Positions 1 to 8,652 of a stretch of 64,000 nt of DNA are shown here, piece by piece (position 1 is the stretch's first letter; every line of letters begins with the position of its first letter). Source of the DNA: Pseudomonas anuradhapurensis (GTDB lineage Bacteria > Pseudomonadota > Gammaproteobacteria > Pseudomonadales > Pseudomonadaceae); contig NZ_CP077097.1 in the NCBI RefSeq assembly GCF_014269225.2, forward strand, positions 3,793,001 to 3,857,000, read 5' to 3'. The translations under genes and the position numbers were made by a program. Under the pieces are notes generated by a model. It searched no databases, was not told the DNA's origin, and was given only the letters and a program-made list of their open reading frames with translations.

Positions 1-3
1 TGT

Positions 4-864
4 TCATACCGCCAAAGGCTGTTCATCGCTGAATCGGCGCCACAAAGGTGGCAGGTCCTCGGGCAAAGGCCGGTAGGCACCGATCTCGCCCCAGGTGCCG
101 GGGCCGTGGAAGTCACTGCCAGCGCTTGCCAGCAGGCCGAACTCACGGGTGAGGATGGACAGGGTGCCCACCTGCTCGGCCGGCATCATCCCGTTGACCA
201 CTTCAATTGCCTGCCCGCCTGCCTGAATATAGTCGGCAATCAGCCTTCTGCGCTTGCTGCGGGTCAGTTCGTAGTGCATGGGGTGCGCCAGGCTCACCCA
301 AGCGTTGGACTGGCGCAGGGTGGCGACGGTTTCATCGAGGCTTGGCCAGTGCTGTTTGACATCGCCCAGCTTGCCGGCGCCCAGCCACTTGCGAAACGCC
401 TCGCCGCGGTCCTTGACGTGCCCGGCACGCACCAGGTATTCGGCGAAATGTGGCCGCGCCGGGGCGTTGCCGCTGTCGCCCAGTTCGTGCTGCACGGCAC
501 GGGCGCCTTCGAGGGCACCGGGCATGCCCTTGGCCGCCAGCCGTTTGTCGATTTCTTCCGCGCGCAGCCAGCGGCCCCGGTGCAACGCTTCGATGGCCGC
601 CAGCAAGGGCGGCGCGTCGAGCGGGAAATCGTAACCGAGCACATGGATGGTTGCGCCGCCCCAGGTGCACGACAGCTCCACCCCGCTGACCCAGTGCATG
701 CCCTTGTCGTGGCAGGCCTGGCGCGCTTCGGGCAGGCCTTCGATAGTGTCATGGTCAGTCAGGGCCAGCGTTCGCACCCCGTGCTCATGGGCCCGGGCGA
801 CCAGTGCCGAGGGCGACAGGGCGCCGTCGGAGGCCGTGCTGTGACAGTGCAGATCAACATTCAT
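4..864 (-). CDS. PHP-domain nuclease/phosphoesterase (RNase AM / YciV family)
   Basis: Predicted metal-dependent phosphoesterase of 286 residues. The PHP metal ligands are visible: H6 and H8 (DLHCHS), the TDHDT motif near residue 36-40, E63, H74, and late SLAHP and GSDFHG motifs. The family includes E. coli YciV (RNase AM), which trims rRNA 5' ends and hydrolyses 3',5'-nucleotide bisphosphates; that function is transferred, not shown here. The length is full for the family, and the ATG at 864 begins directly at the DLHCHS strand. It is divergent from yciB, with about 70 bp between starts. Confidence 0.9.
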   Translation of the reverse strand: MNVDLHCHSTASDGALSPSALVARAHEHGVRTLALTDHDTIEGLPEARQACHDKGMHWVSGVELSCTWGGATIHVLGYDFPLDAPPLLAAIEALHRGRWLRAEEIDKRLAAKGMPGALEGARAVQHELGDSGNAPARPHFAEYLVRAGHVKDRGEAFRKWLGAGKLGDVKQHWPSLDETVATLRQSNAWVSLAHPMHYELTRSKRRRLIADYIQAGGQAIEVVNGMMPAEQVGTLSILTREFGLLASAGSDFHGPGTWGEIGAYRPLPEDLPPLWRRFSDEQPLAV

Positions 865-931
865 GGAGGAGCGCTTTCGCTGGAATCGATGTTTGTTATT
901 ATGCCGTCACATCCCGATTCTGGCTGCCATT

Positions 932-1525
932 GTGAAACAATTCATCGATTTCATTCCGCTGTTGCTGTTCTTCATCGTCTACAAACTCGACCCGCGCCCC
1001 CTGGAAGTCGCCGGCCACAGCTTCGAATTCGGCGGAATCTACAGCGCCACGGCCATGCTCATCATCAGCTCGCTGGTGGTCTATGGCGCCCTGTTCCTGC
1101 GCCAGCGCAAGCTGGAGAAGGGCCAGTGGCTGACCTTGGTGGCGTGCCTGGTGTTCGGCGGCCTGACCCTGACCTTCCACAGCGAAACCTTCCTCAAATG
1201 GAAAGCCCCGGTGGTCAACTGGCTGTTCGCCCTGGGCTTCGCCGGCAGCCACTTCATCGGTGACCGGGTGCTGATCAAGCGCATCATGGGCCATGCCCTG
1301 AGCCTGCCCGACACCATCTGGACCCGCCTGAACCTGGCCTGGATCGGTTTCTTCCTGTTCTGCGGCGCGGCCAACCTGTTCGTCGCCTTCACCTTCCAGG
1401 ACTTCTGGGTCGACTTCAAGGTGTTCGGCAGCCTGGGCATGACCGTGCTATTCCTGGTGGCGCAGGGCGTGTACCTGTCGCGCCACCTGCACGACGACCC
1501 TTCTACCTCCAAACCCAAGGATTGA
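932..1525 (+). CDS. yciB: Inner membrane septation protein A (YciB/IspZ family)
   Basis: Small polytopic inner-membrane protein (197 aa from the chosen start) of the YciB/IspZ family, linked in other bacteria to cell division and envelope synthesis. About five hydrophobic segments are visible, and the N-terminus [13 protein letters not shown] is the family signature. The open frame extends upstream to 863, but the signature begins at a GTG at 932, which I take as the start. It is followed after one base by yciI, so the two are probably co-transcribed. Confidence 0.9.
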   Translation: MKQFIDFIPLLLFFIVYKLDPRPLEVAGHSFEFGGIYSATAMLIISSLVVYGALFLRQRKLEKGQWLTLVACLVFGGLTLTFHSETFLKWKAPVVNWLFALGFAGSHFIGDRVLIKRIMGHALSLPDTIWTRLNLAWIGFFLFCGAANLFVAFTFQDFWVDFKVFGSLGMTVLFLVAQGVYLSRHLHDDPSTSKPKD

Positions 1526-1526
1526 C

Positions 1527-1826
1527 ATGCTCTACGCCATCATCGCCAGCGACGTCGCAAACTCCCTGGAAAAGCGCCTGGCCGCACGCCCGGCACACAT
1601 CGAACGCCTGCAGCAACTGAAGGCCGAAGGCCGCGTGGTGCTGGCCGGCCCGCACCCGGCCATCGACAGCAACGACCCGGGTGCGGCAGGCTTCAGCGGC
1701 AGCCTGATCGTTGCCGAGTTCGAATCGCTGGCTGCGGCACAGAGCTGGGCCGATGCCGATCCGTACATTGCGGCCGGCGTGTACGACAAGGTCGTGGTCA
1801 AACCGTTCAAGCAAGTACTGCCCTGA
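1527..1826 (+). CDS. yciI: YciI family protein
   Basis: A 99-residue YciI-like protein with a ferredoxin-like dimeric alpha/beta barrel fold. The motifs [23 protein letters not shown] and the later [18 protein letters not shown] match the family, which carries a conserved His-Asp pair (here the RPAHIE histidine). Its biochemical role is unknown. The ATG lies one base after the yciB stop, and yciB-yciI adjacency recurs in gammaproteobacteria. A REP pair follows the stop. Confidence 0.88.
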   Translation: MLYAIIASDVANSLEKRLAARPAHIERLQQLKAEGRVVLAGPHPAIDSNDPGAAGFSGSLIVAEFESLAAAQSWADADPYIAAGVYDKVVVKPFKQVLP

Positions 1827-1843
1827 TCTGAGACCGCGTCAGC

Positions 1844-1932
1844 TTCTTCGCGGGCTTGCCCGCTGCCACAGGTAACCCACAAACCTCAGGATTTGTGGTG
1901 TCCCTGTGGGAGCGGGCAAGCCCGCGAAGAAG
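1844..1932. repeat. REP inverted pair (type A)
   Basis: Two head-to-head copies of a short unit (TTCGCGGGCTTGCCCGCT..CACAGG and its reverse complement), each with an internal hairpin, separated by a short spacer. This is the common P. putida-type REP doublet. It lies between yciI and the response regulator gene and may act as a transcript end. Confidence 0.85.
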
Positions 1933-2032
1933 GCCACGCGGTACTGGCAGTTATACGATTGCCATCAGTCTGCGGTATCTTTGCCACTGGCGGGCCGATT
2001 TAGCCGCCGTCAATGGTTGAATTGAGTGAGTC

Positions 2033-2710
2033 ATGAGCGAGCTGTTACTGATTGATGATGACCAGGAGCTGTGCGAGCTGCTCGGCAGCTGGCTAACCCA
2101 GGAAGGGTTTACCGTGCGCGCCTGCCACGATGGCAAGAGCGCCCGCCAGGCCTTGGCCACGCATGCCCCGGCGGCCGTGGTGCTGGACGTGATGCTGCCC
2201 GACGGCAGTGGCCTGGAACTGCTCAAGCAGTTGCGCAGCGAGCATGCCGAACTGCCGGTGTTGATGCTCTCGGCCCGTGGCGAGCCGCTGGACCGTATCC
2301 TTGGCCTGGAACTGGGCGCCGACGACTACCTTGCCAAGCCCTGTGACCCACGTGAACTCACCGCCCGCCTGCGCGCCGTGCTGCGCCGCAGCCATCCCGC
2401 CGCCGCCAGCAGCCAGGTGGAACTGGGCGATCTGGTCTACAGCCCTGCCCGTGGCGTGGCCAGCATCGATGGCCGCGAAATGACCCTGACCCTGTCCGAG
2501 AGCCGCATTCTCGAAGCCCTGCTGCGCCAACCCGGCGAGCCGCTGGACAAGCAGGAACTGGCGCAGATCGGCCTGGGCCGCAAGCTGACCCTGTATGACC
2601 GCAGCCTGGACATGCACGTCAGCAACCTGCGCAAGAAGATCGGCCCGCACGCCGATGGCCGGCCACGCATCGTTGCCCTGCGCAGTCGCGGCTACTACTA
2701 CTGCCTCTGA
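2033..2710 (+). CDS. cpxR: OmpR-family response regulator, CpxR-like
   Basis: A 225-residue two-component regulator. The receiver domain (1-115) has acidic pocket D8/D9, phospho-acceptor D52 (VVLDVMLP), S80 and K102 (LAKP). A winged-helix DNA-binding domain of OmpR/PhoB type fills 125-223 and contains the typical DMHVSNLRKKIG recognition region. A Spy/CpxP-like periplasmic gene and a histidine kinase gene follow, the arrangement of a Cpx envelope-stress system; P. aeruginosa has the same order (PA3204-PA3206 from memory). The name Cpx is inferred from context and from the GTAAA box just downstream. Confidence 0.85.
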   Translation: MSELLLIDDDQELCELLGSWLTQEGFTVRACHDGKSARQALATHAPAAVVLDVMLPDGSGLELLKQLRSEHAELPVLMLSARGEPLDRILGLELGADDYLAKPCDPRELTARLRAVLRRSHPAAASSQVELGDLVYSPARGVASIDGREMTLTLSESRILEALLRQPGEPLDKQELAQIGLGRKLTLYDRSLDMHVSNLRKKIGPHADGRPRIVALRSRGYYYCL

Positions 2711-2715
2711 GCATC

Positions 2716-2731
2716 TTTACCGAGCCTTTAC
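2716..2731 (-). promoter_or_regulatory. Putative CpxR binding site
   Basis: On the minus strand the sequence reads GTAAA-N6-GTAAA, both half-sites perfect, about 80 bp before the Spy-like gene and just after the regulator gene. It matches the tandem-repeat Cpx box (GTAAA-N4-8-GTAAA). This suggests the phosphorylated regulator controls the periplasmic sensor gene. Not tested. Confidence 0.65.
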
Positions 2732-2811
2732 CCTGCGCTGACGGCGCTTGACGGTGATCTCCCTAGACTGTGCTCATCCGGTAACCACCGGCCTATGAAA
2801 GGAGAGACACC

Positions 2812-3228
2812 ATGCGCAAGACCCTTATCGCCCTGATGTTCGCCGCTGCCCTGCCGACCGTGGCCATGGCCATGCCTGAAGACGGCCCGCGCCACGACGG
2901 CCCGCATCATCGCGGTGATGCGCCGTTCCACCAGCTGGACCTGAGCCGCGACCAGCGCCAGCAGGTCGGCAAGCTGATGCGCGAACAGATGAAGCAGCGC
3001 CACGACATCACCGAGCGCTATCTGTCCAAGCTGCCAAGCGCCGAGCAGAAGGCCATGCACGATGAGCTGCAGGCCAACCGCGACAAGACCGACAGCGCGA
3101 TCCGCGCCCTGCTCAAGCCGGAACAGCAGAAGAAATTCGACGAGCTGCAGAAGGAACGCAGCGCACAGCAAGCCGAGTGGCAGGAGTTCCAGGCCTGGAA
3201 AGCTGAAAAAGGCAACAAGGCCCAGTAA
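2812..3228 (+). CDS. Spy/CpxP family periplasmic stress protein
   Basis: A 138-residue exported protein with a signal peptide of about 20 residues (MRKTLIALMF..AMA), then a His/Pro-rich linker and a long, highly charged all-helical domain. Two LTxxQ-like motifs are visible (LDLSRDQRQQ and LLKPEQQKK), the hallmark of the Spy/CpxP fold. Such proteins bind misfolded periplasmic proteins and can restrain the CpxA kinase. It lies between the regulator and kinase genes, with an AAGGAGAGACACC ribosome-binding region directly upstream and a Cpx-type box further up. Confidence 0.85.
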   Translation: MRKTLIALMFAAALPTVAMAMPEDGPRHDGPHHRGDAPFHQLDLSRDQRQQVGKLMREQMKQRHDITERYLSKLPSAEQKAMHDELQANRDKTDSAIRALLKPEQQKKFDELQKERSAQQAEWQEFQAWKAEKGNKAQ

Positions 3229-3254
3229 GCTGTCCAGCCGATGCCCGGCCCGCC

Positions 3255-3401
3255 CTAGGCTCTGTGTGAAAAGCCTTGATACTCGGTGATGCTGCGTTGA
3301 AAACAGCCTCGGAATGCTCATTTACAACCCGTAAACTCCGCTTCCTCGGCTGTTTTCGCCTTGCCTGACCTTCGTCTCAAGACTTTTCACACAGAACCTA
3401 G
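3255..3401. mobile_element. Palindromic MITE-like insertion with CTAG target duplication
   Basis: A 139-bp element (3259-3397) flanked by direct CTAG repeats at 3255-3258 and 3398-3401. Its ends are inverted repeats, GCTCTGTGTGAAAAG and the complement of GTTCTGTGTGAAAAG (one mismatch), and the homology continues inward so that the whole element is an imperfect long palindrome centred on a TTTAC..GTAAA core. It encodes nothing. CTAG duplication fits IS5-group transposases (YTAR targets), so it is probably a non-autonomous derivative. It separates the Spy-like gene from the kinase gene. Confidence 0.7.
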
Positions 3402-3435
3402 CGCGGGCCGGGCTTTTCCCGTTTAGGAGGTGCAC

Positions 3436-4770
3436 TTGCGTTCACTGTTCTGGCGCATCCTGGCCAGTTTCTGGCTGGCCATCGCCCTGGTCGCGGGCCT
3501 GTCGATCCTGCTGGGCCACATGCTCAACCAGGACGCCTGGATACTCAGCCGCCACCCCGGCCTGAATACCCTGGCCAGCAAGTGGGCCAGGCACTACGAG
3601 CAGGAAGGCCTGGCCTCGGCGCAACACTTTCTGGAACGGCGCAAAGAGCGCTTCAAGATCGACGTGCAAGTGCTCGACGAGAGTGGCGAAGCCGTGGTGC
3701 CCGGTACCTTCCCGCGCCGTGCGGCGGCGCTGGAGGCGCGCCAGCACAATGACCAGCGGCGCCTGCCGTGGCGACGGCTGACCGAGGAATACACCAGCCC
3801 CGATAGCGGCCAGACCTACCTGCTGATCTACCGTATCCCGCACCCGGCGCTGGATGCCTGGCACCGCGAGAGCCTGTTGTGGCCGCTCAGTGCGCTGGGC
3901 ATTGCGCTGGTGGTGCTGACCCTGTTCAGCCTGCTGGTGACCCTGTCCATCACCCGCCCGCTCAGCCGCTTGCGCAGTGCCGTGCACGACCTCGGCCAGA
4001 CCAGCTACCAGCAGAACAGCCTGGCGCAGCTGGCAGCGCGACGCGACGAGTTCGGCGTGCTGGCCAAGGATTTCAACAAGATGGGCGCGCGCCTGCAAAG
4101 CACCATCGGCAGCCAGCGCCAGTTGCTGCGCGATGTGTCCCATGAATTGCGCTCACCACTGGCCAGGCTGCGCATCGCCCTGGCCCTGGCCGAGCGCGCC
4201 GAGCCTGCGCAGCGGCAGGCACTGTGGCCACGGCTGACCCGCGAATGCGACCGGCTGGAGGACCTGATCAGCGAAATCCTCGCCCTGGCGCGCGTCGATG
4301 CCGAACAGGCGCATGCCGAGCCGGTCGACCTCAATGCCCTGCTCGGCAGCGTGCGCAAGGACGCCCTGCTCAGCGCCCCGGAGCAGGACGTGCGCCTGGA
4401 GGCGCAGCCGGGGTTGACCCTGCTGGGCTGGCCAACCCTGATCGAACGCGCCGTGGACAACCTGCTGCGCAACGCCCTGCGCTTCAACCCGGTGGGCCAG
4501 CCGATCGAGGTCAGTGCCGTGCGCGAGCAGGACCGTATCGTGGTGAGCGTGCGCGACCATGGGCCCGGGGCGGCGGCCGAGCATCTGCAACAGTTGGGCG
4601 AGCCGTTCTTCCGTGCACCGGGGCAGCAAGCGCCGGGGCATGGGCTGGGGTTGGCGATTGCACGCAAGGCGGCGGAGCGTCATGGCGGTAGCCTGGTGCT
4701 CGACAATCATCCACAGGGAGGCTTTGTGGCCAGGCTGGAGTTGCCTGTAGCTGAAGTGACGGGTAGTTGA
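3436..4770 (+). CDS. cpxA: Sensor histidine kinase, CpxA-like
   Basis: Membrane sensor kinase of 444 residues: TM1 about 5-27, periplasmic domain, TM2 about 148-170, HAMP linker, HisKA with H236 (SHELRSP), then an HATPase domain with N-box DNLLRNALRF, DHGPGA and GHGLGLAIA motifs. The frame allows a GTG at 3430, but AGGAGG at 3425-3430 overlaps that codon and sits five bases before TTG 3436, so TTG is the likely start. The ribosome-binding site lies only 24 bp beyond the MITE, so native promoter or read-through spacing may have changed. It pairs with the regulator at 2033. Confidence 0.85.
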   Translation: MRSLFWRILASFWLAIALVAGLSILLGHMLNQDAWILSRHPGLNTLASKWARHYEQEGLASAQHFLERRKERFKIDVQVLDESGEAVVPGTFPRRAAALEARQHNDQRRLPWRRLTEEYTSPDSGQTYLLIYRIPHPALDAWHRESLLWPLSALGIALVVLTLFSLLVTLSITRPLSRLRSAVHDLGQTSYQQNSLAQLAARRDEFGVLAKDFNKMGARLQSTIGSQRQLLRDVSHELRSPLARLRIALALAERAEPAQRQALWPRLTRECDRLEDLISEILALARVDAEQAHAEPVDLNALLGSVRKDALLSAPEQDVRLEAQPGLTLLGWPTLIERAVDNLLRNALRFNPVGQPIEVSAVREQDRIVVSVRDHGPGAAAEHLQQLGEPFFRAPGQQAPGHGLGLAIARKAAERHGGSLVLDNHPQGGFVARLELPVAEVTGS

Positions 4771-4790
4771 TTGATGTAAATGCTGCAGGC

Positions 4791-4878
4791 CTCTTCGCGG
4801 GCTCGCCCGCTCCCACAGGTACTACACAGGCCTTGAAGGCAGTGTTGTACCTGTGGGAGCGGGCGAGCCCGCGAAAGG
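4791..4878. repeat. REP inverted pair (type A)
   Basis: Head-to-head REP units (CTCTTCGCGGGCTCGCCCGC..CACAGG and complement) between the convergent kinase and nitroreductase genes. Confidence 0.85.
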
Positions 4879-4916
4879 GCCAGTTGCCTTGATACTGCAA
4901 TCAGCCCAAGGCTGCG

Positions 4917-5474
4917 TTACTCGCCCCAGGCGCTGACGAAATCTGCGGTATCCAGAACCGGCGCCGTACGCGGCTCGGTCAGGGGCGTACCGACATACAG
5001 GTAGCCAATCAGCTCCTCGTTCGCGGCCAGCCCCAGGCCCTGGTGCACATGGGCATCGTAGGCCATGTCACCGGTCCGCCATACCGCGCCGATCCCTTGC
5101 GCATGCGCCGCAATCAGGATGCCATGCGCCGCACAGCCCACCGCAAGGCGCTGCTCGGAACCAGGCACCTTGAAGTGATCCTGCACGCGGGCAATCACCA
5201 CGATCAGCAACGGCGCCCGCAACGGCATGGCACGCGCCTTGTCCAGTGCAGCCTGGCTGGCATCCCCCTTGCTCTGCAGCGCTTCGGCGAACAGCTCGCC
5301 CAGTTTCTCGCGGCCCTGGCCTTCGATGGTCAGGAACCGCCAAGGCCGCAGCTGGCCGTGATCCGGGGCACGCAGGGCGGCCTGGAACAGCGCCTCGCGC
5401 TGGGCGGCATTGGGCGCCGGGTCGGTCAGGCGTGGCACGGAAACACGGTTGAGCAATGCGTCGAGAGCCTCCAT
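4917..5474 (-). CDS. Nitroreductase family protein (YdjA-like)
   Basis: FMN-dependent oxidoreductase of 185 residues, the short YdjA-type nitroreductase. The N-terminal RAPDHGQLRPWRF segment and GCAAHGILIAAHAQGIGAVWRTG helix are characteristic FMN-binding regions. The physiological substrate is unknown. The ATG is preceded by a strong AGGAGG at good spacing. Convergent with the kinase gene and divergent from trkH. Confidence 0.88.
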   Translation of the reverse strand: MEALDALLNRVSVPRLTDPAPNAAQREALFQAALRAPDHGQLRPWRFLTIEGQGREKLGELFAEALQSKGDASQAALDKARAMPLRAPLLIVVIARVQDHFKVPGSEQRLAVGCAAHGILIAAHAQGIGAVWRTGDMAYDAHVHQGLGLAANEELIGYLYVGTPLTEPRTAPVLDTADFVSAWGE

Positions 5475-5576
5475 CGGCTACCCTCCTGGCAGGTGAATGT
5501 GGCGCCATTCTAGCGTTTACATCACCAGACCCATAGGTAGAATGGCGCCCTTCCGTTTCGAGTCAGAGCAGATCAC

Positions 5577-7031
5577 ATGGCGTTGCCGACCTTAAGGATC
5601 ATTGGTTTCATCATCGGCATCTTCCTGATTACCCTCGCTGTCAGCATGGCCGTGCCAATGACGACCCTGGTGATCTTCGAACGCACCGCTGACATGCCGT
5701 CGTTCCTCTGGTCCAGCCTGATCACCTTCATCGCCGGCCTGGCCCTGGTGGTCCAGGGCCGCCCCGAACACGTCCACCTGCGCCCGCGCGACATGTACCT
5801 GCTGACCGTCAGCAGCTGGCTGGTGGTGTGCGTGTTCGCCGCCCTGCCCTTCCTGCTGACCCAGCACATCAGCTACACCGACGCCTTCTTCGAAAGCATG
5901 TCGGGCATCACCGCCACCGGCGCCACCGTGCTCAGCGGGCTCGACAGCATGTCACCCGGGATCCTGATGTGGCGCTCGATGCTGCACTGGCTCGGCGGCA
6001 TCGGCTTCATCGCCATGGCGGTGGCGATCCTGCCACTGCTGCGCATCGGTGGCATGCGCCTGTTCCAGACCGAATCGTCCGACCGCTCGGAAAAGGTCAT
6101 GCCCCGCTCGCACATGGTTGCCAAGTCCATCGTCGGGGTCTATGTCGGCTTCTCGATCCTCGCCGCGCTGGCCTTCTGGTGGGCCGGCATGAGCCCGTTC
6201 GATGCGATCAACCACGCCATGTCGGCGATCTCCACCGGCGGGTTTTCCACCTCCGACCAGTCGCTGGCGAAATGGGACATCCCCGCCGTGCACTGGGTCG
6301 CGGTGGTGGTGATGATCATGGGCAGCCTGCCGTTCACGCTGTACGTGGCGACCCTGCGCGGCAACCGCAAGGCGCTGCTTCGCGACCAGCAGGTACAGGG
6401 CCTGCTCGGCATGCTGGTGACCACCTGGCTGGTGCTCGGCACCTGGTACTGGGCCACCACCCAGCTGCACTGGCTCGACGCCCTGCGCCACGTGGCCCTG
6501 AATGTCACTTCGGTGGTCACCACTACCGGCTTCGCCCTGGGTGACTACAGCCTGTGGGGCAACTTCTCGTTGATGCTGTTCTTCTACCTGGGCTTCGTCG
6601 GTGGCTGCTCCGGCTCGACTGCCGGTGGCATCAAGATCTTCCGCTTCCAGGTCGCCTACATCCTGCTCAAGGCCAGCCTCAACCAGCTGATCCACCCGCG
6701 CGCAGTCATCAAGCAGAAGTACAACGGCCACCGCCTCGACGAAGAAATCGTGCGCTCGATCCTGACCTTCTCGTTCTTCTTCGCCATTACCATCTGCGTG
6801 ATGGCGCTGCTGCTGTCACTGCTGGGGGTGGACTGGATGACCGCCCTGACCGGCGCTGCCGGTACGGTCTCGGGGGTCGGTCCAGGCCTGGGTGAAGTGA
6901 TCGGCCCGTCAGGCAACTACGCCAGCCTGCCGGACGCTGCCAAGTGGATTCTCGCCAGCGGCATGCTGCTCGGTCGCCTGGAGATCATCACCGTGCTAGT
7001 GCTGTGTATGCCAGCGTTCTGGCGTCACTGA
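5577..7031 (+). CDS. trkH: Trk-type potassium uptake protein TrkH
   Basis: Integral membrane K+ uptake subunit of 484 residues. The four pore repeats with selectivity-filter glycines are visible: ITATGAT (about 108), ISTGGFS (about 220), VTTTGFALGD (about 315) and VSGVGPGLGE (about 437). The length is normal. It works with the cytosolic TrkA gating subunit, which is not in this window. The last 44 bp overlap the 3' end of the convergent AraC-type gene. Confidence 0.95.
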   Translation: MALPTLRIIGFIIGIFLITLAVSMAVPMTTLVIFERTADMPSFLWSSLITFIAGLALVVQGRPEHVHLRPRDMYLLTVSSWLVVCVFAALPFLLTQHISYTDAFFESMSGITATGATVLSGLDSMSPGILMWRSMLHWLGGIGFIAMAVAILPLLRIGGMRLFQTESSDRSEKVMPRSHMVAKSIVGVYVGFSILAALAFWWAGMSPFDAINHAMSAISTGGFSTSDQSLAKWDIPAVHWVAVVVMIMGSLPFTLYVATLRGNRKALLRDQQVQGLLGMLVTTWLVLGTWYWATTQLHWLDALRHVALNVTSVVTTTGFALGDYSLWGNFSLMLFFYLGFVGGCSGSTAGGIKIFRFQVAYILLKASLNQLIHPRAVIKQKYNGHRLDEEIVRSILTFSFFFAITICVMALLLSLLGVDWMTALTGAAGTVSGVGPGLGEVIGPSGNYASLPDAAKWILASGMLLGRLEIITVLVLCMPAFWRH

Positions 7032-8049
7032 GCGTTTCGGCCGGCGCGCCCCGGCGGGCACGGTACTCGCTGGGCGTGGCGCCAAACCAGCGGCGGAACG
7101 CCCGGTAGAAGTTGCTGGGGTCGGCAAAGCCCAGCAGGTAGGCGGTTTCCAGCAAGGTCATGCCCGGCTGGGCCAGGTACTGTTCGGCCAGTTCGCGCCG
7201 GGTTTCGTCAAGCAATGCCTGGAAGCTGGTGCCCTCTTCCTGCAGGCGCCGCTGCAAGGTGCGCTGCGACAGATGCAGCGCCTGGGCCAGGGTTTCGCGC
7301 TTGGGCTCGCCCTGGGGCAGAATGCGGCACAGTACCTGGCGCACGCGGTGGGTGACCCGGGTTTCGGAAAAACGCGCCAGGTATTCCCCGGCAAAACGGT
7401 CGTGCAGCACCGCCATGGCTTCGTTGGCGGTGGGCAGCGGTGCCTCCATGTCGGCCCGCTCGAACAGCAGCGCATCGTGCGCCGCGCCGAACACCAGCGG
7501 GGCATGGAACGCCAGCTTGTAAGGCTCGACATGCTTGGGTTGCGGCCCCTGCAGCAGCACCCGGCGCGGCTGCACCGGTCGGCCGCTGAGCCATGAGCAC
7601 AAAGCCAGGCCGCAGGCCAGCGACGCTTCGGCACTGTGCCGGGTGGGTGGCAGATGGTCGCCGTGCACGGCGAGGATCAGCGAATAGCCTTCGGGGTCGG
7701 CGACGAAGCTCAGGTCGCAGCTTTCGGCAATGATGCGCTGGTAACGCACCAGGCGCTCGAAACCCTCGGCCAGGGTGCGGCTGGACATCAACGCATAACC
7801 TGCCACATGGAACGACGCCGGGCGCACCACCCGCGCCATGTTCAGGCCGATGGCCTCGTTGCCCGACAGTTCCACCGCCAGTTGCCACAAGCGGGTCATG
7901 GCGTCCTGCGGGAAGCGCGCATCGGGGTCATCGAGGGCGGCGAAGTCCAGCCCCAGTTGCTTGAACATCGCCCGGCAGTCCAGCCCTTCCAGCTCGAGTG
8001 CCTTCACGATCCCAGTTGCCCAGCAGGCTGACGTGGTTCTTTCGCTCAT
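6988..8049 (-). CDS. AraC family regulator with N-terminal Arabinose_bd-type domain
   Basis: Transcription regulator of 353 residues. It has a long N-terminal effector domain (about 20-200, of the type found in OruR/ArgR-like AraC proteins) and a C-terminal double HTH (about 245-340) with LAQALHLSQRTLQRRLQEEGTSF and the ETAYLLGFADPSNFYRAFRRWFG segment. The frame extends to 8127, but ATG 8049 (MSERTTSACW) is the natural start. Its effector is not evident. Its 3' end overlaps trkH. Confidence 0.88.
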   Translation of the reverse strand: MSERTTSACWATGIVKALELEGLDCRAMFKQLGLDFAALDDPDARFPQDAMTRLWQLAVELSGNEAIGLNMARVVRPASFHVAGYALMSSRTLAEGFERLVRYQRIIAESCDLSFVADPEGYSLILAVHGDHLPPTRHSAEASLACGLALCSWLSGRPVQPRRVLLQGPQPKHVEPYKLAFHAPLVFGAAHDALLFERADMEAPLPTANEAMAVLHDRFAGEYLARFSETRVTHRVRQVLCRILPQGEPKRETLAQALHLSQRTLQRRLQEEGTSFQALLDETRRELAEQYLAQPGMTLLETAYLLGFADPSNFYRAFRRWFGATPSEYRARRGAPAETLSDARTLAYTALAR

Positions 8050-8200
8050 GACAGGCTTCTTATGCAGACCGCTCCTGCGGTGAACCCCAAGGATATTCAA
8101 TTGGCGCCTATTGTCACTGGAAGGCACCGCCAGTCACTCTAGACTCGAATCAGGCTCCACGCCGTGCATCCTGTCCAAAAGTATCTGCCGGAGCAGTGCC

Positions 8201-8512
8201 ATGAACCGCACAGCGCAGTTTCGCAGTTTTGCCGAGTTCTATCCGTACTACCTGGAGGAGCACAGTAACCCGACCTGCCGCCGCCTGCACTTCGTCGGTA
8301 CCAGCCTGGTGATCGCCCTGCTGGCCTATACCATCGGCAGTGGCAAATGGGCGTTGCTGCTGGCCGTGCCCGTGTGCGGCTACGGCTTTGCCTGGGTCGG
8401 GCATTTCTTTTTCGAAAAGAACCGGCCTGCGACCTTTACCCATCCGCTGTACAGCCTGATCGGGGATTTCGTGATGTTCAGGGATATCCTGCTGGGCAAG
8501 ATCAGCCTGTAG
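8201..8512 (+). CDS. DUF962/Mpo1-like membrane protein
   Basis: A 103-residue protein of the DUF962 family (yeast Mpo1/YGL010w relatives). It shows the N-terminal SFAEFYPYYLEEHSNPTCRRLHFVG motif with conserved histidines, two hydrophobic segments (about 30-65) and GHFFFEKNRPATFTHPLYSLIGDF. Mpo1 is an Fe-dependent dioxygenase for 2-hydroxy fatty acids; the bacterial function is not established. The start is the ATG after AGTGCC; a longer upstream frame has no family support. Confidence 0.85.
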   Translation: MNRTAQFRSFAEFYPYYLEEHSNPTCRRLHFVGTSLVIALLAYTIGSGKWALLLAVPVCGYGFAWVGHFFFEKNRPATFTHPLYSLIGDFVMFRDILLGKISL

Positions 8513-8520
8513 ACGTTTGG

Positions 8521-8638
8521 GGGCCGCTTTGCGGCCCATCGCGACACAAGGCCGCTCCTACAAGGCCCACGTAAATTCCAGGCTTGCGCGGTCATTGTAG
8601 GAGCGGCCTTGTGTCGCGATGGGCTGCAAAGCAGCCCC
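8521..8638. repeat. REP-like inverted pair (type B)
   Basis: Two opposed copies of GTAGGAGCGGCCTTGTGTCGCGA, each bordered by a GGGCYGC..GCRGCCC hairpin. It sits between convergent genes and probably ends both transcripts. Confidence 0.8.
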
Positions 8639-8652
8639 TGGGCCCTCAAACC

